A DNA stretch of 43,322 nucleotides, from NCBI GenBank assembly GCA_947479645.1, contig CANKAJ010000026.1, positions 1 through 43,322 on the forward strand. Direction: 5' to 3'. How positions within the stretch are numbered: the first letter of the stretch is position 1; each line of letters opens with the position of its first letter. Positions 24,601 through 32,831 of the stretch are shown piece by piece. The translations under genes were made by a program, and so were the position numbers. The notes below the pieces were generated by a model. It was not told the origin of the DNA. It made no database searches and saw nothing but the letters and a program-made list of their open reading frames with translations. Source of the stretch: Betaproteobacteria bacterium (GTDB taxonomy: Bacteria > Pseudomonadota > Gammaproteobacteria > Burkholderiales > SG8-39).

Positions 24601-25797
24601 ATGACCAACCAGGAAGTTCTGATCGCAGGCGCGGGGCCGGTGGGGTTGTCCGCCGCCATGGCGCTGGCGAGCGCCGGAATCCGCGTGCGGGTATTCGAAC
24701 TGGAGAATCAGTTAATTGATGATCCGCGTGCGACGACATTTCATCCGCCGACCCTCGACATGCTTGAGCCCTACGGGGTGAGTTCGGTGATGGTCCAGAA
24801 GGGCATTCTCTGTCCGCACTGGCAGATACGCTGGCACCCTTCCGGGGAGCGCGCCGTGTTTGATGTGAGCGTGCTGCAAAACGACACGAAACATCCCTAT
24901 CGCCTGCAATGCGAGCAGACGGTTCTATCGCAGGCGTTGCTCGATCGCCTCTTGACCATGCCCGAAGTCAGCGTCGAGTTTGGCGCAGCCGTGCAACAGG
25001 TGTCTCAGGACGAGACGGGGGCCAGCGTCACCTTCGACAGGGAGGGGCGTACCGAAACGATTCGCGGGGCATGGGTGATCGGCGCCGATGGGGCACACAG
25101 CGCGGTGCGCAAGTCGCTTGGGCTGGAGTTTGAAGGCAGCGTCTATCCTGAAACCAATCTGATTGCGACCGTGCGTTTTCCGTTCGAGGACCACCTCGAA
25201 GGATTGTCCAATGTCAGTTACTGCTGGCGTGATGGCGGCAATTTTTCGTTGTTGCGCGTCAGGGATGTCTGGCGGGTGGCCATCTACCCGCTGGCGGACA
25301 AAACGATCGAGGAGCAATTGACGCCAGAGAGCATCGAGGCGGCGTTGCAGCATATTGTTCCGCAGTCGCAGCCCTACAAGGTGCTGGCGCTGCGCGCCTA
25401 CCGGGCGCATCAGCGCATGGTGTCCAAATATCGGGTGGGGCGGGTCTTTCTTGCCGGCGACGCAGCCCATCTCACCAGTCCTACCGGCGGCATGGGATTG
25501 AACGGTGGCGTGCATGATGCGCTGAATCTTGCGGAAAAATTGATTGCGGTCATGAGGCAGGGGGCGCCGGAATCCCTGCTCGACCGGTACGAGCGCCAGC
25601 GCCGGCCGGTGGTGCAGGACGCGATCATCGCGCAATCGCATGCCAATCGCGCGCGCATGCGTGAACTCGATCCTGAAAAGCGCCGTGCGTCGCTGCGCGC
25701 CCTGCAGGAGATCTGTGCCGACCGCGACAAGCTCTACAAGCACATGCTCAATACATCGATGATCAGCGGGCTGCGCCAGGCCGCGCAGGTGGAATAG
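24601..25797 (+). CDS. FAD-dependent aromatic-ring monooxygenase (PheA/MhpA-like)
   Basis: Flavoprotein hydroxylase of the class A (UbiH/MhpA/PheA) type, 398 residues. It has the FAD dinucleotide motif LIAGAGPVG (7-15), the DG motif VIGADGAHSAVRKSLG and the GD motif FLAGDAAHLTSPTGGMG near 285. The start at 24601 begins right at the FAD fold; an upstream in-frame ATG at 24496 would add 35 residues without homology. The C-terminus ends soon after the GD region, without the thioredoxin-like extension of phenol hydroxylases. It uses NAD(P)H and O2 to hydroxylate an aromatic or heteroaromatic ring, substrate unknown. It is divergent from the Bug/lyase/hydantoinase operon, from which a 104-bp region separates it. 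Confidence 0.9.
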   Translation: MTNQEVLIAGAGPVGLSAAMALASAGIRVRVFELENQLIDDPRATTFHPPTLDMLEPYGVSSVMVQKGILCPHWQIRWHPSGERAVFDVSVLQNDTKHPYRLQCEQTVLSQALLDRLLTMPEVSVEFGAAVQQVSQDETGASVTFDREGRTETIRGAWVIGADGAHSAVRKSLGLEFEGSVYPETNLIATVRFPFEDHLEGLSNVSYCWRDGGNFSLLRVRDVWRVAIYPLADKTIEEQLTPESIEAALQHIVPQSQPYKVLALRAYRAHQRMVSKYRVGRVFLAGDAAHLTSPTGGMGLNGGVHDALNLAEKLIAVMRQGAPESLLDRYERQRRPVVQDAIIAQSHANRARMRELDPEKRRASLRALQEICADRDKLYKHMLNTSMISGLRQAAQVE

Positions 25798-25986
25798 ATC
25801 AGCTTAACGGAAGTGGCGTGGAGGAATGGGAATTTGAAACCACCTTGGCCTCGTCTGCGACTTGATTCAGTGTTTCATTAGGTTGTTCTCCGGCCTGTTA
25901 GACTTGAACCTGTGCGGGGCAATCCAGTGCTAACCAGCGTGAATGGAGTTCGTTGCGACATTCGCAAAAAGACAGGAACCGATGCC

Positions 25987-28803
25987 ATGAACAAGCCCGA
26001 TCTCGTCGCCGTTTCAGGCCCGAAATTCATCTACCCGTTCGAGACGGGCGACGGCAAGAACAAAATGCTGCTCGGAGGCAAGGGCGCCAATCTGTGCGAG
26101 ATGACGCAGATCGGGTTGAACGTGCCGCCCGGGTTCACCATCACCACCGAGGCCTGTCTCGCCTACCTGGAGCACAACCGGCTCCCCGCCGGACTGATGG
26201 ACGATATCCGCACCCACATGACGGCGCTGGAGAAAAAAACCGGCAAGGGCTTTGGCGGCGGCGACAACCCGTTGCTGATATCGGTGCGCTCGGGCTCGTC
26301 GATGTCCATGCCGGGCATGATGGACACCATACTCAACCTGGGCTTGAACGACACTTCGCTGCAGGGCCTGATCAAGCAGACCGCCAACCCGCGCTTTGCC
26401 TGGGACGCCTACCGCCGCTTCGTGCAGTTGTTCGGCAAGATCGCGCTCGGCATCGGCGACGAGCATTTCGACGAATGCATGGCGGCGACCAAGCGCAAAT
26501 ACGGAGCCCGGACCGACCTCGACCTCGACGCAGCTCACATGCAGGAACTGTCCGGAGAATTTCTCGCCATCGTAAAACGCCACACTGGCAAGCCGTTTCC
26601 TCAGGATCCCTATGAGCAACTCGAAGTGGCGGTTGGCGCGGTGTTCCGTTCCTGGTCGGGCAAGCGCGCCGTCGACTATCGCCGCCAGTTCAGGATCACC
26701 CCGCAAATGGCCAACGGCACCGCGGTCAACATCTGCACCATGGTGTTCGGCAACATGGGCAACGATTCGGGCACCGGTGTGGGCTTCACGCGCAATCCGG
26801 GCACCGGCGAAAACCTGATCTACGGCGAATACCTGGTCAACGCCCAGGGCGAAGACGTGGTCGCCGGCATCCGCACGCCCAAGCCGATCGCCGAGCTGGA
26901 TCGCGAAATGCCGGAGATCTACCGCCAGCTCATGGAGCTGCGCAACCGCCTCGAGTCGCATTACCACGAGGTGCAGGATTTCGAGTTCACCATCGAGAAG
27001 GGCGTGCTGTACTGCCTGCAGACCCGCAACGGCAAGATGAACGCCCTCGCCATGGTGCGCACCTCGGTCGAGATGTTCAACGAAGGCGTGATCACCAAGG
27101 AGCGCGCGCTGCTGCGCGTCGAACCGGCCATGCTCGAGCAGTTGCTGGTGCCGCAACTGTCGCCGCAGTTCCGCGGCAAGTCGCTGGCGCAGGGCCTGCC
27201 CGCCTCGCCCGGTGCTGCCTCCGGCAAGATCGTGTTCGACGCCAACAGCGCCGAAACGCGCGGCCTGGCCGGAGAAAAAATCATCCTGGTGCGCGAGGAG
27301 ACCAAGCCCGAGGATATCCACGGCTTCTTCCAGGCGCAGGGCATCCTCACCAGTCGCGGCGGCAAGACCTCGCACGCCGCCGTGGTGGCGCGCGGCATGG
27401 GCAAGCCCTGCGTCTCCGGTTGCGAGCAGATCGTCATCAACGACATGGCGCGCAGCGCCGTCATCGGCGAGACCACGTTGCAGGAGGGCGACGTCATCAC
27501 CATCGACGGCAGCACCGGGCATGTGTATGCCGGCGAGGTGCCGACGGTGGAGGCCACCGTGTCGACCGAAATGGTCACGCTGCTGTCCTGGGCGGATGTG
27601 GTGGCGCGCTTGCGCGTCATGGCCAACGCCGACACGCCCGAGGACGCCGCGCGGGCGCGCAAGTTCGGCGCCATGGGCATCGGCCTGTGCCGCACCGAGC
27701 GCATGTTCAACAGCACCGACCGCCTGCCTATCGTGCAGGAAATGATCCTGGCCGAAACGCAGGAGGAGCGCCAGGCCGCCCTCGACCGCCTGCTGCCGAT
27801 CCAGCGCGCTGACTTCAAGGGTATCTTCAAGGCCATGCACGGCCTGCCGGTGACGGTGCGGTTGCTCGATCCGCCGATGCACGAATTCCTGCCCACGGCG
27901 GCGCAGCTCGAAGTCGAAATCGCCCACCTGCACCAGTTGCGCGATTCGATCAAGGGCCTGAAGGACCTTCCGGACACGCTGAAGCTCTTGAGCCCCAAGC
28001 TCTATCAGCAGTATGCCGACGGGCTCACCAAACTGGTCGGCGGCCTGCACACCTTCGAGGATTCCCACCTCGAAGAAGACGTGATCCATCGCAAGGAGAA
28101 GATACTCAAGAAGGTGCGCGCGCTGGAAGAAGTGAACCCGATGCTGGGACACCGCGGCGTGCGGCTGGGTATCAGCTATCCGGAAATCTATTCCATGCAG
28201 ATCAAGGCCATCCTCGAGGCCGCCGCGATGTGCGGCAAGGAGGGTATCGAGATCTACCCGGAGATCATGGTGCCGCAGGTGGCCACGGTGGAGGAGTTGA
28301 TGCGTATCCACGGCTACGTCAAGCACGCGCACCAGGTGGTGGAGCTGACGCACGGCATCACCGTGAAATTCAAGTTCGGCACCATGCTCGAAGTGGTGCG
28401 CGCCTGCCTGCGTGCCGGCCGCATGGCGCAGGACGCCGAGTTCTTCTCGTTCGGCACCAACGACCTGACCCAGGCCACGTTCTCGTTCAGTCGCGAAGAC
28501 GCGGAGAACAAGTTCCTGCCCACCTACATCTCAACCGGCATCCTGCAGGACAACCCGTTCGAGGTGCTCGACATCAAGGGCGTCGGGCAGTTGATGAAAA
28601 TGGCCGTCGACAACGGCCGTCTCACGCGGCCGGACCTGAAGGTGGGCATCTGCGGCGAACACGGCGGCGACCCGACCTCCATCCACTTCTGCCACGCCAT
28701 CGGCATCAACTACGTGTCCTGCTCCGGCCCGCGCGTGCCGGTGGCAAGGCTGGCCGCGGCTCAGGCCAAACTGCTCGAGGCGGATTACAAGATGTCGCTC
28801 TGA
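25987..28803 (+). CDS. ppdK: Pyruvate, phosphate dikinase
   Basis: Reversibly converts pyruvate, ATP and phosphate to PEP, AMP and pyrophosphate, linking C3 acids to gluconeogenesis, or to pyrophosphate-driven glycolysis in reverse. At 938 residues it is slightly longer than usual (about 875-900). The N-terminal ATP-grasp region opens with LGGKGANLCEMTQIGLNVPPGF. The swivelling phosphohistidine is His463 (GGKTSHAAVVARG). The PEP/pyruvate barrel follows, with CGEHGGDPTS and Cys912 in NYVSCSGPRVP. The start at 25987 begins at the homologous region; the frame extends 25 codons upstream without support. No DUF299-type regulatory kinase/phosphatase gene is adjacent. Pyrophosphate produced or used here links it loosely to the pyrophosphatase at 3.8 kb. 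Confidence 0.96.
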   Translation: MNKPDLVAVSGPKFIYPFETGDGKNKMLLGGKGANLCEMTQIGLNVPPGFTITTEACLAYLEHNRLPAGLMDDIRTHMTALEKKTGKGFGGGDNPLLISVRSGSSMSMPGMMDTILNLGLNDTSLQGLIKQTANPRFAWDAYRRFVQLFGKIALGIGDEHFDECMAATKRKYGARTDLDLDAAHMQELSGEFLAIVKRHTGKPFPQDPYEQLEVAVGAVFRSWSGKRAVDYRRQFRITPQMANGTAVNICTMVFGNMGNDSGTGVGFTRNPGTGENLIYGEYLVNAQGEDVVAGIRTPKPIAELDREMPEIYRQLMELRNRLESHYHEVQDFEFTIEKGVLYCLQTRNGKMNALAMVRTSVEMFNEGVITKERALLRVEPAMLEQLLVPQLSPQFRGKSLAQGLPASPGAASGKIVFDANSAETRGLAGEKIILVREETKPEDIHGFFQAQGILTSRGGKTSHAAVVARGMGKPCVSGCEQIVINDMARSAVIGETTLQEGDVITIDGSTGHVYAGEVPTVEATVSTEMVTLLSWADVVARLRVMANADTPEDAARARKFGAMGIGLCRTERMFNSTDRLPIVQEMILAETQEERQAALDRLLPIQRADFKGIFKAMHGLPVTVRLLDPPMHEFLPTAAQLEVEIAHLHQLRDSIKGLKDLPDTLKLLSPKLYQQYADGLTKLVGGLHTFEDSHLEEDVIHRKEKILKKVRALEEVNPMLGHRGVRLGISYPEIYSMQIKAILEAAAMCGKEGIEIYPEIMVPQVATVEELMRIHGYVKHAHQVVELTHGITVKFKFGTMLEVVRACLRAGRMAQDAEFFSFGTNDLTQATFSFSREDAENKFLPTYISTGILQDNPFEVLDIKGVGQLMKMAVDNGRLTRPDLKVGICGEHGGDPTSIHFCHAIGINYVSCSGPRVPVARLAAAQAKLLEADYKMSL

Positions 28804-28947
28804 ACTGCAAAACCGGGGTCGGCATGCAGCAACGCTCCCTGGAGGAACCGGCGTAAGTCGCGCTGGCCGGACCGACGCTGTACCCGTCGCCCATTCCGGT
28901 GCAGTCGGTGTCCGGGGACGAATTCTTCCTCGCGCGGCGGAGCGCGA

Positions 28948-30297
28948 TTAACCGAGCATGCTCCACAGGTAACCCAACTTGAGCCCGGGTTGCCCGTGCA
29001 GGATGCCTTCGGCAAAGCGCTGCGCGCATTCGGCCTCGACGCAGCACGAGGCGTAGCGCAGAAACTTGTCGCGTATTTCGTCCGCTGTCATCGGCAATTC
29101 CGGATCACCCTTGATGGCGCCCACTTGCTGCTCCAGCCTTTGCCCGGCCGCTTCGACGAGCAAGGTTGCGCCGCGCGCACCGGCGGCCGTGAGTTGCTCG
29201 TCGGCTTCGATCTCGACCAGCGCTTCCAGTCGGCGAAGCTCCGGCGCATTGAAGGTCTCTTCGCGATAGACGTCGGTTTCGATACCACCATGCACCAGCG
29301 CCGCGGCCAGGCCGAAGGACAGGCTGAACTGCGCCTGGATGGGCTGGCGGGGATTGCAGTTGCCGCAGTAGGTGATGGCTTCGCGATAGATGCGCAGGCG
29401 TATTCCCGTGATGGATTCGGTGCTGCCGTTCAGGCGTTCGCGCAACAGCCGTGCCGCCTCGGCGCCAAAATGAACGTGTCGCACTGCGGCGTGAGGTTTT
29501 AGGTAGGCATCCAGGATTAGAAAGCGGTCCGCCGCGAAGGCGGGTTCGTCGCCCGCAGCCGAAAATTTCTCCGCGTAATGCGGCAGTGCATCGGCGGGGG
29601 CGCTAACGCCAGCTGCCGCCGACGTTGCCGCGAGCACGCCGAGCCAGGCGCTGTGCGGCAGATAGGTATTGCGCGCGTTGGCGCCGCTGGCCACCGGCAG
29701 ATAGAGGCTGGTCGATAGCTGGCAGGCGGCGATATTCAGCGCGGTCATGCGCATGGCGAGCGGCAGATCCAGAAGGTCGGACATGGCGGCGGTCGCGCCC
29801 AGTGACGGCCAGTTGCCGTCGACATGCATGCCGGGTTGAATGCGCAGCCAGGCACCGGCGCGTGCACCGACTTCAAATCCGGCGACGAGGCTGCGCAGCA
29901 GCACGCCCAGTTCAGCATCGCGTGTGACGGCATGGGGTAGCAGTGCTGCAATGACCGGCACCCCCGGCCGACCGTGAGCAGCTGCGAGCCCTTCGCAAGC
30001 TTCATCCCAGGTTGCTGCCATGGCGGCGACCGCCACGGCTCCCAGGTTCGACAACGCCCGGCCACCTGGAAACCGAAACAGGCCAGAATCGAGGCCCGAC
30101 AACTGCGTCTCCAGACCGAGCACCTCGGGAGCGTTGCGCGCGGCCAGCATGCAGGCCACGGTATCGAGCAACATGAGGCGTGCCTTGTTGCCGACAGCCG
30201 GAGGCAATGCGGCAGACCGATCAGCCGTTGCGGCAAAACGGTCCAGGAACGCGCTGATGCCGGCCAGCCGCGACGGTGAAACGGGGGCCTGTGTCAT
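28948..30297 (-). CDS. MmgE/PrpD family protein
   Basis: Member of the family that includes 2-methylcitrate dehydratase (PrpD), cis-aconitate decarboxylase and iminodisuccinate epimerase, 449 residues. Typical blocks are KARLMLLDTVACMLAAR, NLGAVAVAAMAATWDEAC, LLRSLVAGFEVGAR, HVDGNWPSLGATAA and QAQFSLSFGLAAALV. It probably acts on a carboxylate substrate by proton abstraction and elimination or epimerisation. Its ATG overlaps the stop of the upstream Asp/Glu-racemase-fold gene (ATGA), so the two are translationally coupled. PrpB, PrpC and AcnD are not next to it, so a methylcitrate role is doubtful. It is convergent with ppdK. Confidence 0.9.
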   Translation of the reverse strand: MTQAPVSPSRLAGISAFLDRFAATADRSAALPPAVGNKARLMLLDTVACMLAARNAPEVLGLETQLSGLDSGLFRFPGGRALSNLGAVAVAAMAATWDEACEGLAAAHGRPGVPVIAALLPHAVTRDAELGVLLRSLVAGFEVGARAGAWLRIQPGMHVDGNWPSLGATAAMSDLLDLPLAMRMTALNIAACQLSTSLYLPVASGANARNTYLPHSAWLGVLAATSAAAGVSAPADALPHYAEKFSAAGDEPAFAADRFLILDAYLKPHAAVRHVHFGAEAARLLRERLNGSTESITGIRLRIYREAITYCGNCNPRQPIQAQFSLSFGLAAALVHGGIETDVYREETFNAPELRRLEALVEIEADEQLTAAGARGATLLVEAAGQRLEQQVGAIKGDPELPMTADEIRDKFLRYASCCVEAECAQRFAEGILHGQPGLKLGYLWSMLG

Positions 30298-31022
30298 TGG
30301 CCTGGCAGCGTGGACGGCAGTTGCGGTACTGCCATGCGCAATGCATCCGGCGCTTCGCTTTTAATGGTTCGCAGCAATTGCCAGGCACCGCAGAGATTGG
30401 AGGACAGCAAAGGTGCCTTGAAGCGTGCGCCAACCTCCAGGATTGCCGGCAGGGTAATCAAGCCGGTCCCGGAGATGAGGATCGGGCTGCCCGGAACCGG
30501 ATTGGCGCGGTTCAGCACATCGAGGACTTCCGAGGTGTTCATTTCGTAGGCACGAAACGTCTCGCCCGTTTTGACCACCGGATGTACTTTCAGTCCCGCA
30601 GCTTCCCAGTAAGCGACTGAAAGTTCGGTCAGCCATTGCGGATAAGGCGATACAAGGCACAGGTGATCCGAGCCCAGCGCCTTGAGTGCTTCGAGGATGC
30701 TGACACCGGCGGTGAACACCGGCTTGCCGATGGCCGAGGCGAGGCGTGCGCAGAGCGCGCGGTCCTTGTCCGGTCCGTAGGAATAGGTGGCGCCGGTCAT
30801 GCCGATGTAGAACGCCTCCAGTTCAAGTGAACCGAAGCTCTTTACCGCGGCTTCGTAATGATCGGGATAGGCGGCGTTACGCTCGCGAAGTTCCCCCGGC
30901 AGCACCGGCAAACGCGTGGTGTACATTCCCACCGACAGCGGCAGCAGTTCGCGCATTTCCGGCTCGACCGTGGGATTGGCCGGCGGAGTCACGATGCCCA
31001 CACGATGTTTCAATTCCTGCAT
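30294..31022 (-). CDS. Asp/Glu racemase-superfamily protein (maleate isomerase/arylmalonate decarboxylase-like), cysteine-less active site
   Basis: Cytoplasmic two-lobed protein of 242 residues with the opening RVGIVTPPANPTVEPEM and the second-lobe motif LISGTGLITLPAI of the maleate isomerase/arylmalonate decarboxylase group. Aligned by eye with arylmalonate decarboxylase (LLSCGGLLTL), the catalytic Cys is Gly185 here. The first-lobe Cys position (YIGMTGATYSYG, near residue 75) also has no Cys. The three cysteines present (91, 122, 211) lie elsewhere. It is therefore unlikely to be a normal racemase or isomerase. A GGGAGGAG ribosome site precedes it. It sits between an SDR gene (45-base gap) and the coupled MmgE/PrpD gene. 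Confidence 0.82.
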   Translation of the reverse strand: MQELKHRVGIVTPPANPTVEPEMRELLPLSVGMYTTRLPVLPGELRERNAAYPDHYEAAVKSFGSLELEAFYIGMTGATYSYGPDKDRALCARLASAIGKPVFTAGVSILEALKALGSDHLCLVSPYPQWLTELSVAYWEAAGLKVHPVVKTGETFRAYEMNTSEVLDVLNRANPVPGSPILISGTGLITLPAILEVGARFKAPLLSSNLCGAWQLLRTIKSEAPDALRMAVPQLPSTLPGQ

Positions 31023-31067
31023 TGATGCTCCTCCCTGAATGTCAATGGATCCACTGCGGATGTGTGC

Positions 31068-31850
31068 TTATGAACTCGTCCAGCCACCGTCGATCGGCAG
31101 CAGTGCCCCATTGATGTAGTCCGCCGCGGGCGACAGCAGAAACATCACCGCCGCAGCGACATCCTCAGGGAATCCGGTGCGGCCCGCCGGAATGCGTGCC
31201 AGGCGGACGCGCGTGTTTTCGTTCTGCAGGTAGGGTTGCGTGCGCGGGGTCAGGATGAATCCCGGCGCCACGGCGTTGGCGCGTGGCTGGCCGCGATGTT
31301 TCAACGCGAGGTGGCGGGTATAGCCGGCGATGCCGGCCTTGGCCACGGGATAGAACGCCTGGCCGGTGCCGCCCTGGAAATTCCCCAACACCGACGACAT
31401 GTTGACGACACTGGCTGCGGCGGCGCCATGGCGCTCCATCCAGCTGGTGGTCACGCGGTAGATGCTGCCCATGGCCAGCGCCAGACTGGCGTCGAATGGC
31501 AACTCTGTGACCATGGACGGGCCGGCATTGTTGACGAGGTAGCGGCATGGGCCCAGTCTGGCCGACTCATCCCAGGCGCGCGCCACGTCTTTATCGCTGC
31601 CGACATCGGCGGTCACCGCCAGCGCCGTTCCGCCCGACGCGTTGATGGCCTGTGCCGTTTCATTCGCGCCTTTTGCATCCATGTCCCACACCGCGACGGC
31701 GAGCGCCGATTTGGCTGCCGTGAGCGCGGTGGCCTTGCCGATGCCGCTGCCGGCGCCGGTGACCACCACCACCTCGCCCGGCGCGAAGCCGAGCGCGCGA
31801 AAGTCGTAGATCGGGCCGTTCAGGGTTTGCGTGCTTGCGGGCTGGTTCAT
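31068..31850 (-). CDS. Short-chain dehydrogenase/reductase
   Basis: NAD(P)-dependent oxidoreductase of 260 residues. It has the nucleotide motif TGAGSGIG (31-38), the NNAG block (107-110), a catalytic Ser in NMSSVLG near 152, and Tyr167 with Lys171 (YPVAK). The C-terminal DGGWTSS ending is typical of classical SDRs. The start at 31850 follows an AAGGAAG-like ribosome site; the frame extends 58 codons upstream without homology. An aspartate after the second strand (VWDMDAK) favours NAD over NADP. It is first in the minus-strand operon with the racemase-fold and MmgE/PrpD genes, so its substrate is probably a hydroxy or keto acid of that pathway. Confidence 0.92.
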   Translation of the reverse strand: MNQPASTQTLNGPIYDFRALGFAPGEVVVVTGAGSGIGKATALTAAKSALAVAVWDMDAKGANETAQAINASGGTALAVTADVGSDKDVARAWDESARLGPCRYLVNNAGPSMVTELPFDASLALAMGSIYRVTTSWMERHGAAAASVVNMSSVLGNFQGGTGQAFYPVAKAGIAGYTRHLALKHRGQPRANAVAPGFILTPRTQPYLQNENTRVRLARIPAGRTGFPEDVAAAVMFLLSPAADYINGALLPIDGGWTSS

Positions 31851-31990
31851 GGGCTTCCTTTTTCTTCCTTGGCGAATGGGAGCGGGCAATTCTGGGTATT
31901 CTAGAACGTAATGCCTCAATTGCGACTGCAGGTATCCTGTGTCGTACGGTGTTGTATATTGCCGCCTCATTGGCGAAAAAGGAGATCCGC

Positions 31991-32800
31991 ATGAAGATCT
32001 GGTATCAGAGCATGTCGCGTGCAACGGCCTGGGGCGGCTACCATGCCTTTCTGACCGCGCATCTGGAGAAAATAAAGGATCCCGGCACCGAGATCGAAGT
32101 GCATGGCGTCACCAAACTCGGCGGCGTTGCCGATCAGTACCGGTATCTGGAATATCTGGGCGCCATCGAGGTGATGGAGAATGTGCAGACCGCCATGCGT
32201 CGCGGCTTCGATGCTTTTCTCATCGGTAATATCGGCGATCCCGGCTTGCGGGAGTGCAAGGAAATCGCGAACTTTCCGGTACTGGGGCTGTGCGAGACAT
32301 CCTGTCACATGGCCAGCATGATGGGGGCGAATTTTTCGTTCGTGGCCTTGAATGAAAAATATTTGCCGACCGTCGTCGAAAACGTGCGTCGCTATGGCTT
32401 GCAAAGCCGGCTTGCCGGGACCGGACGCATGAAGCTCGATCGCCTGCTCAACATGAAGGAAGGTTATAGCGATCCGGCAGTGGCCGGGCAGATTTGCGGC
32501 GAATTCCTGGTGGCGGCGAATCGCCTGGTGGATGACGGTGCCGAAGTGGTAATTGCGGCAGGCGGCGTGGCCATGGCCTTGCTTGAAAAGCAGGGCGTGC
32601 ACGAAGTACGTCCCGGCGTGCCCATCCTCAACGGCGTGACGGCCCTCGTGAAGATGGGCGAGATGGCTGTCAGGACGGCGAAACTGACCGGCGGCTTGTT
32701 TACCAGCAAGCGGTTGCAATACGCGCCGCCGGGTGGCGACCAGATCGAGGAAATCCGCAAATACTATGGGGATGTCTATCCTTCGGTCGTGAGCAAATAA
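31991..32800 (+). CDS. Asp/Glu/hydantoin racemase-superfamily protein, cysteine-less active site
   Basis: Cytoplasmic protein of 269 residues with the hydantoin-racemase layout. The first-lobe motif reads FLIGNIGDPGL where racemases usually have an A-C-x-GDPGL pattern. The second lobe reads VVIAAGGVAM where they have a G-C-A-G motif. The two catalytic cysteines are thus Asn80 and Ala190. Other cysteines occur (101, 105), in LCETSCHMAS, and might take part. A GGAG ribosome site lies 7 nt before the ATG at 31991; the frame begins upstream without support. It is divergent from the SDR operon and is followed at 31 bases by a Bug gene, so uptake and this protein likely belong together. Confidence 0.82.
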   Translation: MKIWYQSMSRATAWGGYHAFLTAHLEKIKDPGTEIEVHGVTKLGGVADQYRYLEYLGAIEVMENVQTAMRRGFDAFLIGNIGDPGLRECKEIANFPVLGLCETSCHMASMMGANFSFVALNEKYLPTVVENVRRYGLQSRLAGTGRMKLDRLLNMKEGYSDPAVAGQICGEFLVAANRLVDDGAEVVIAAGGVAMALLEKQGVHEVRPGVPILNGVTALVKMGEMAVRTAKLTGGLFTSKRLQYAPPGGDQIEEIRKYYGDVYPSVVSK

Positions 32801-32831
32801 TTTGACGCGTGGCACTAACAGGAGACACAGC

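Noticed and set aside
26014..28353. Very long open frame (779 codons) antisense to pyruvate phosphate dikinase
   Set aside because: It mirrors a strongly codon-biased GC-rich gene, is His/Val/Leu/Arg-heavy without any domain, and has no ribosome site. It is a codon-bias shadow.
28948..30297. Assignment of the MmgE/PrpD gene as 2-methylcitrate dehydratase of a propionate operon
   Set aside because: No prpC, acnD or prpR is adjacent and the lyase with the KRCGH motif lies over 5 kb away in another operon.
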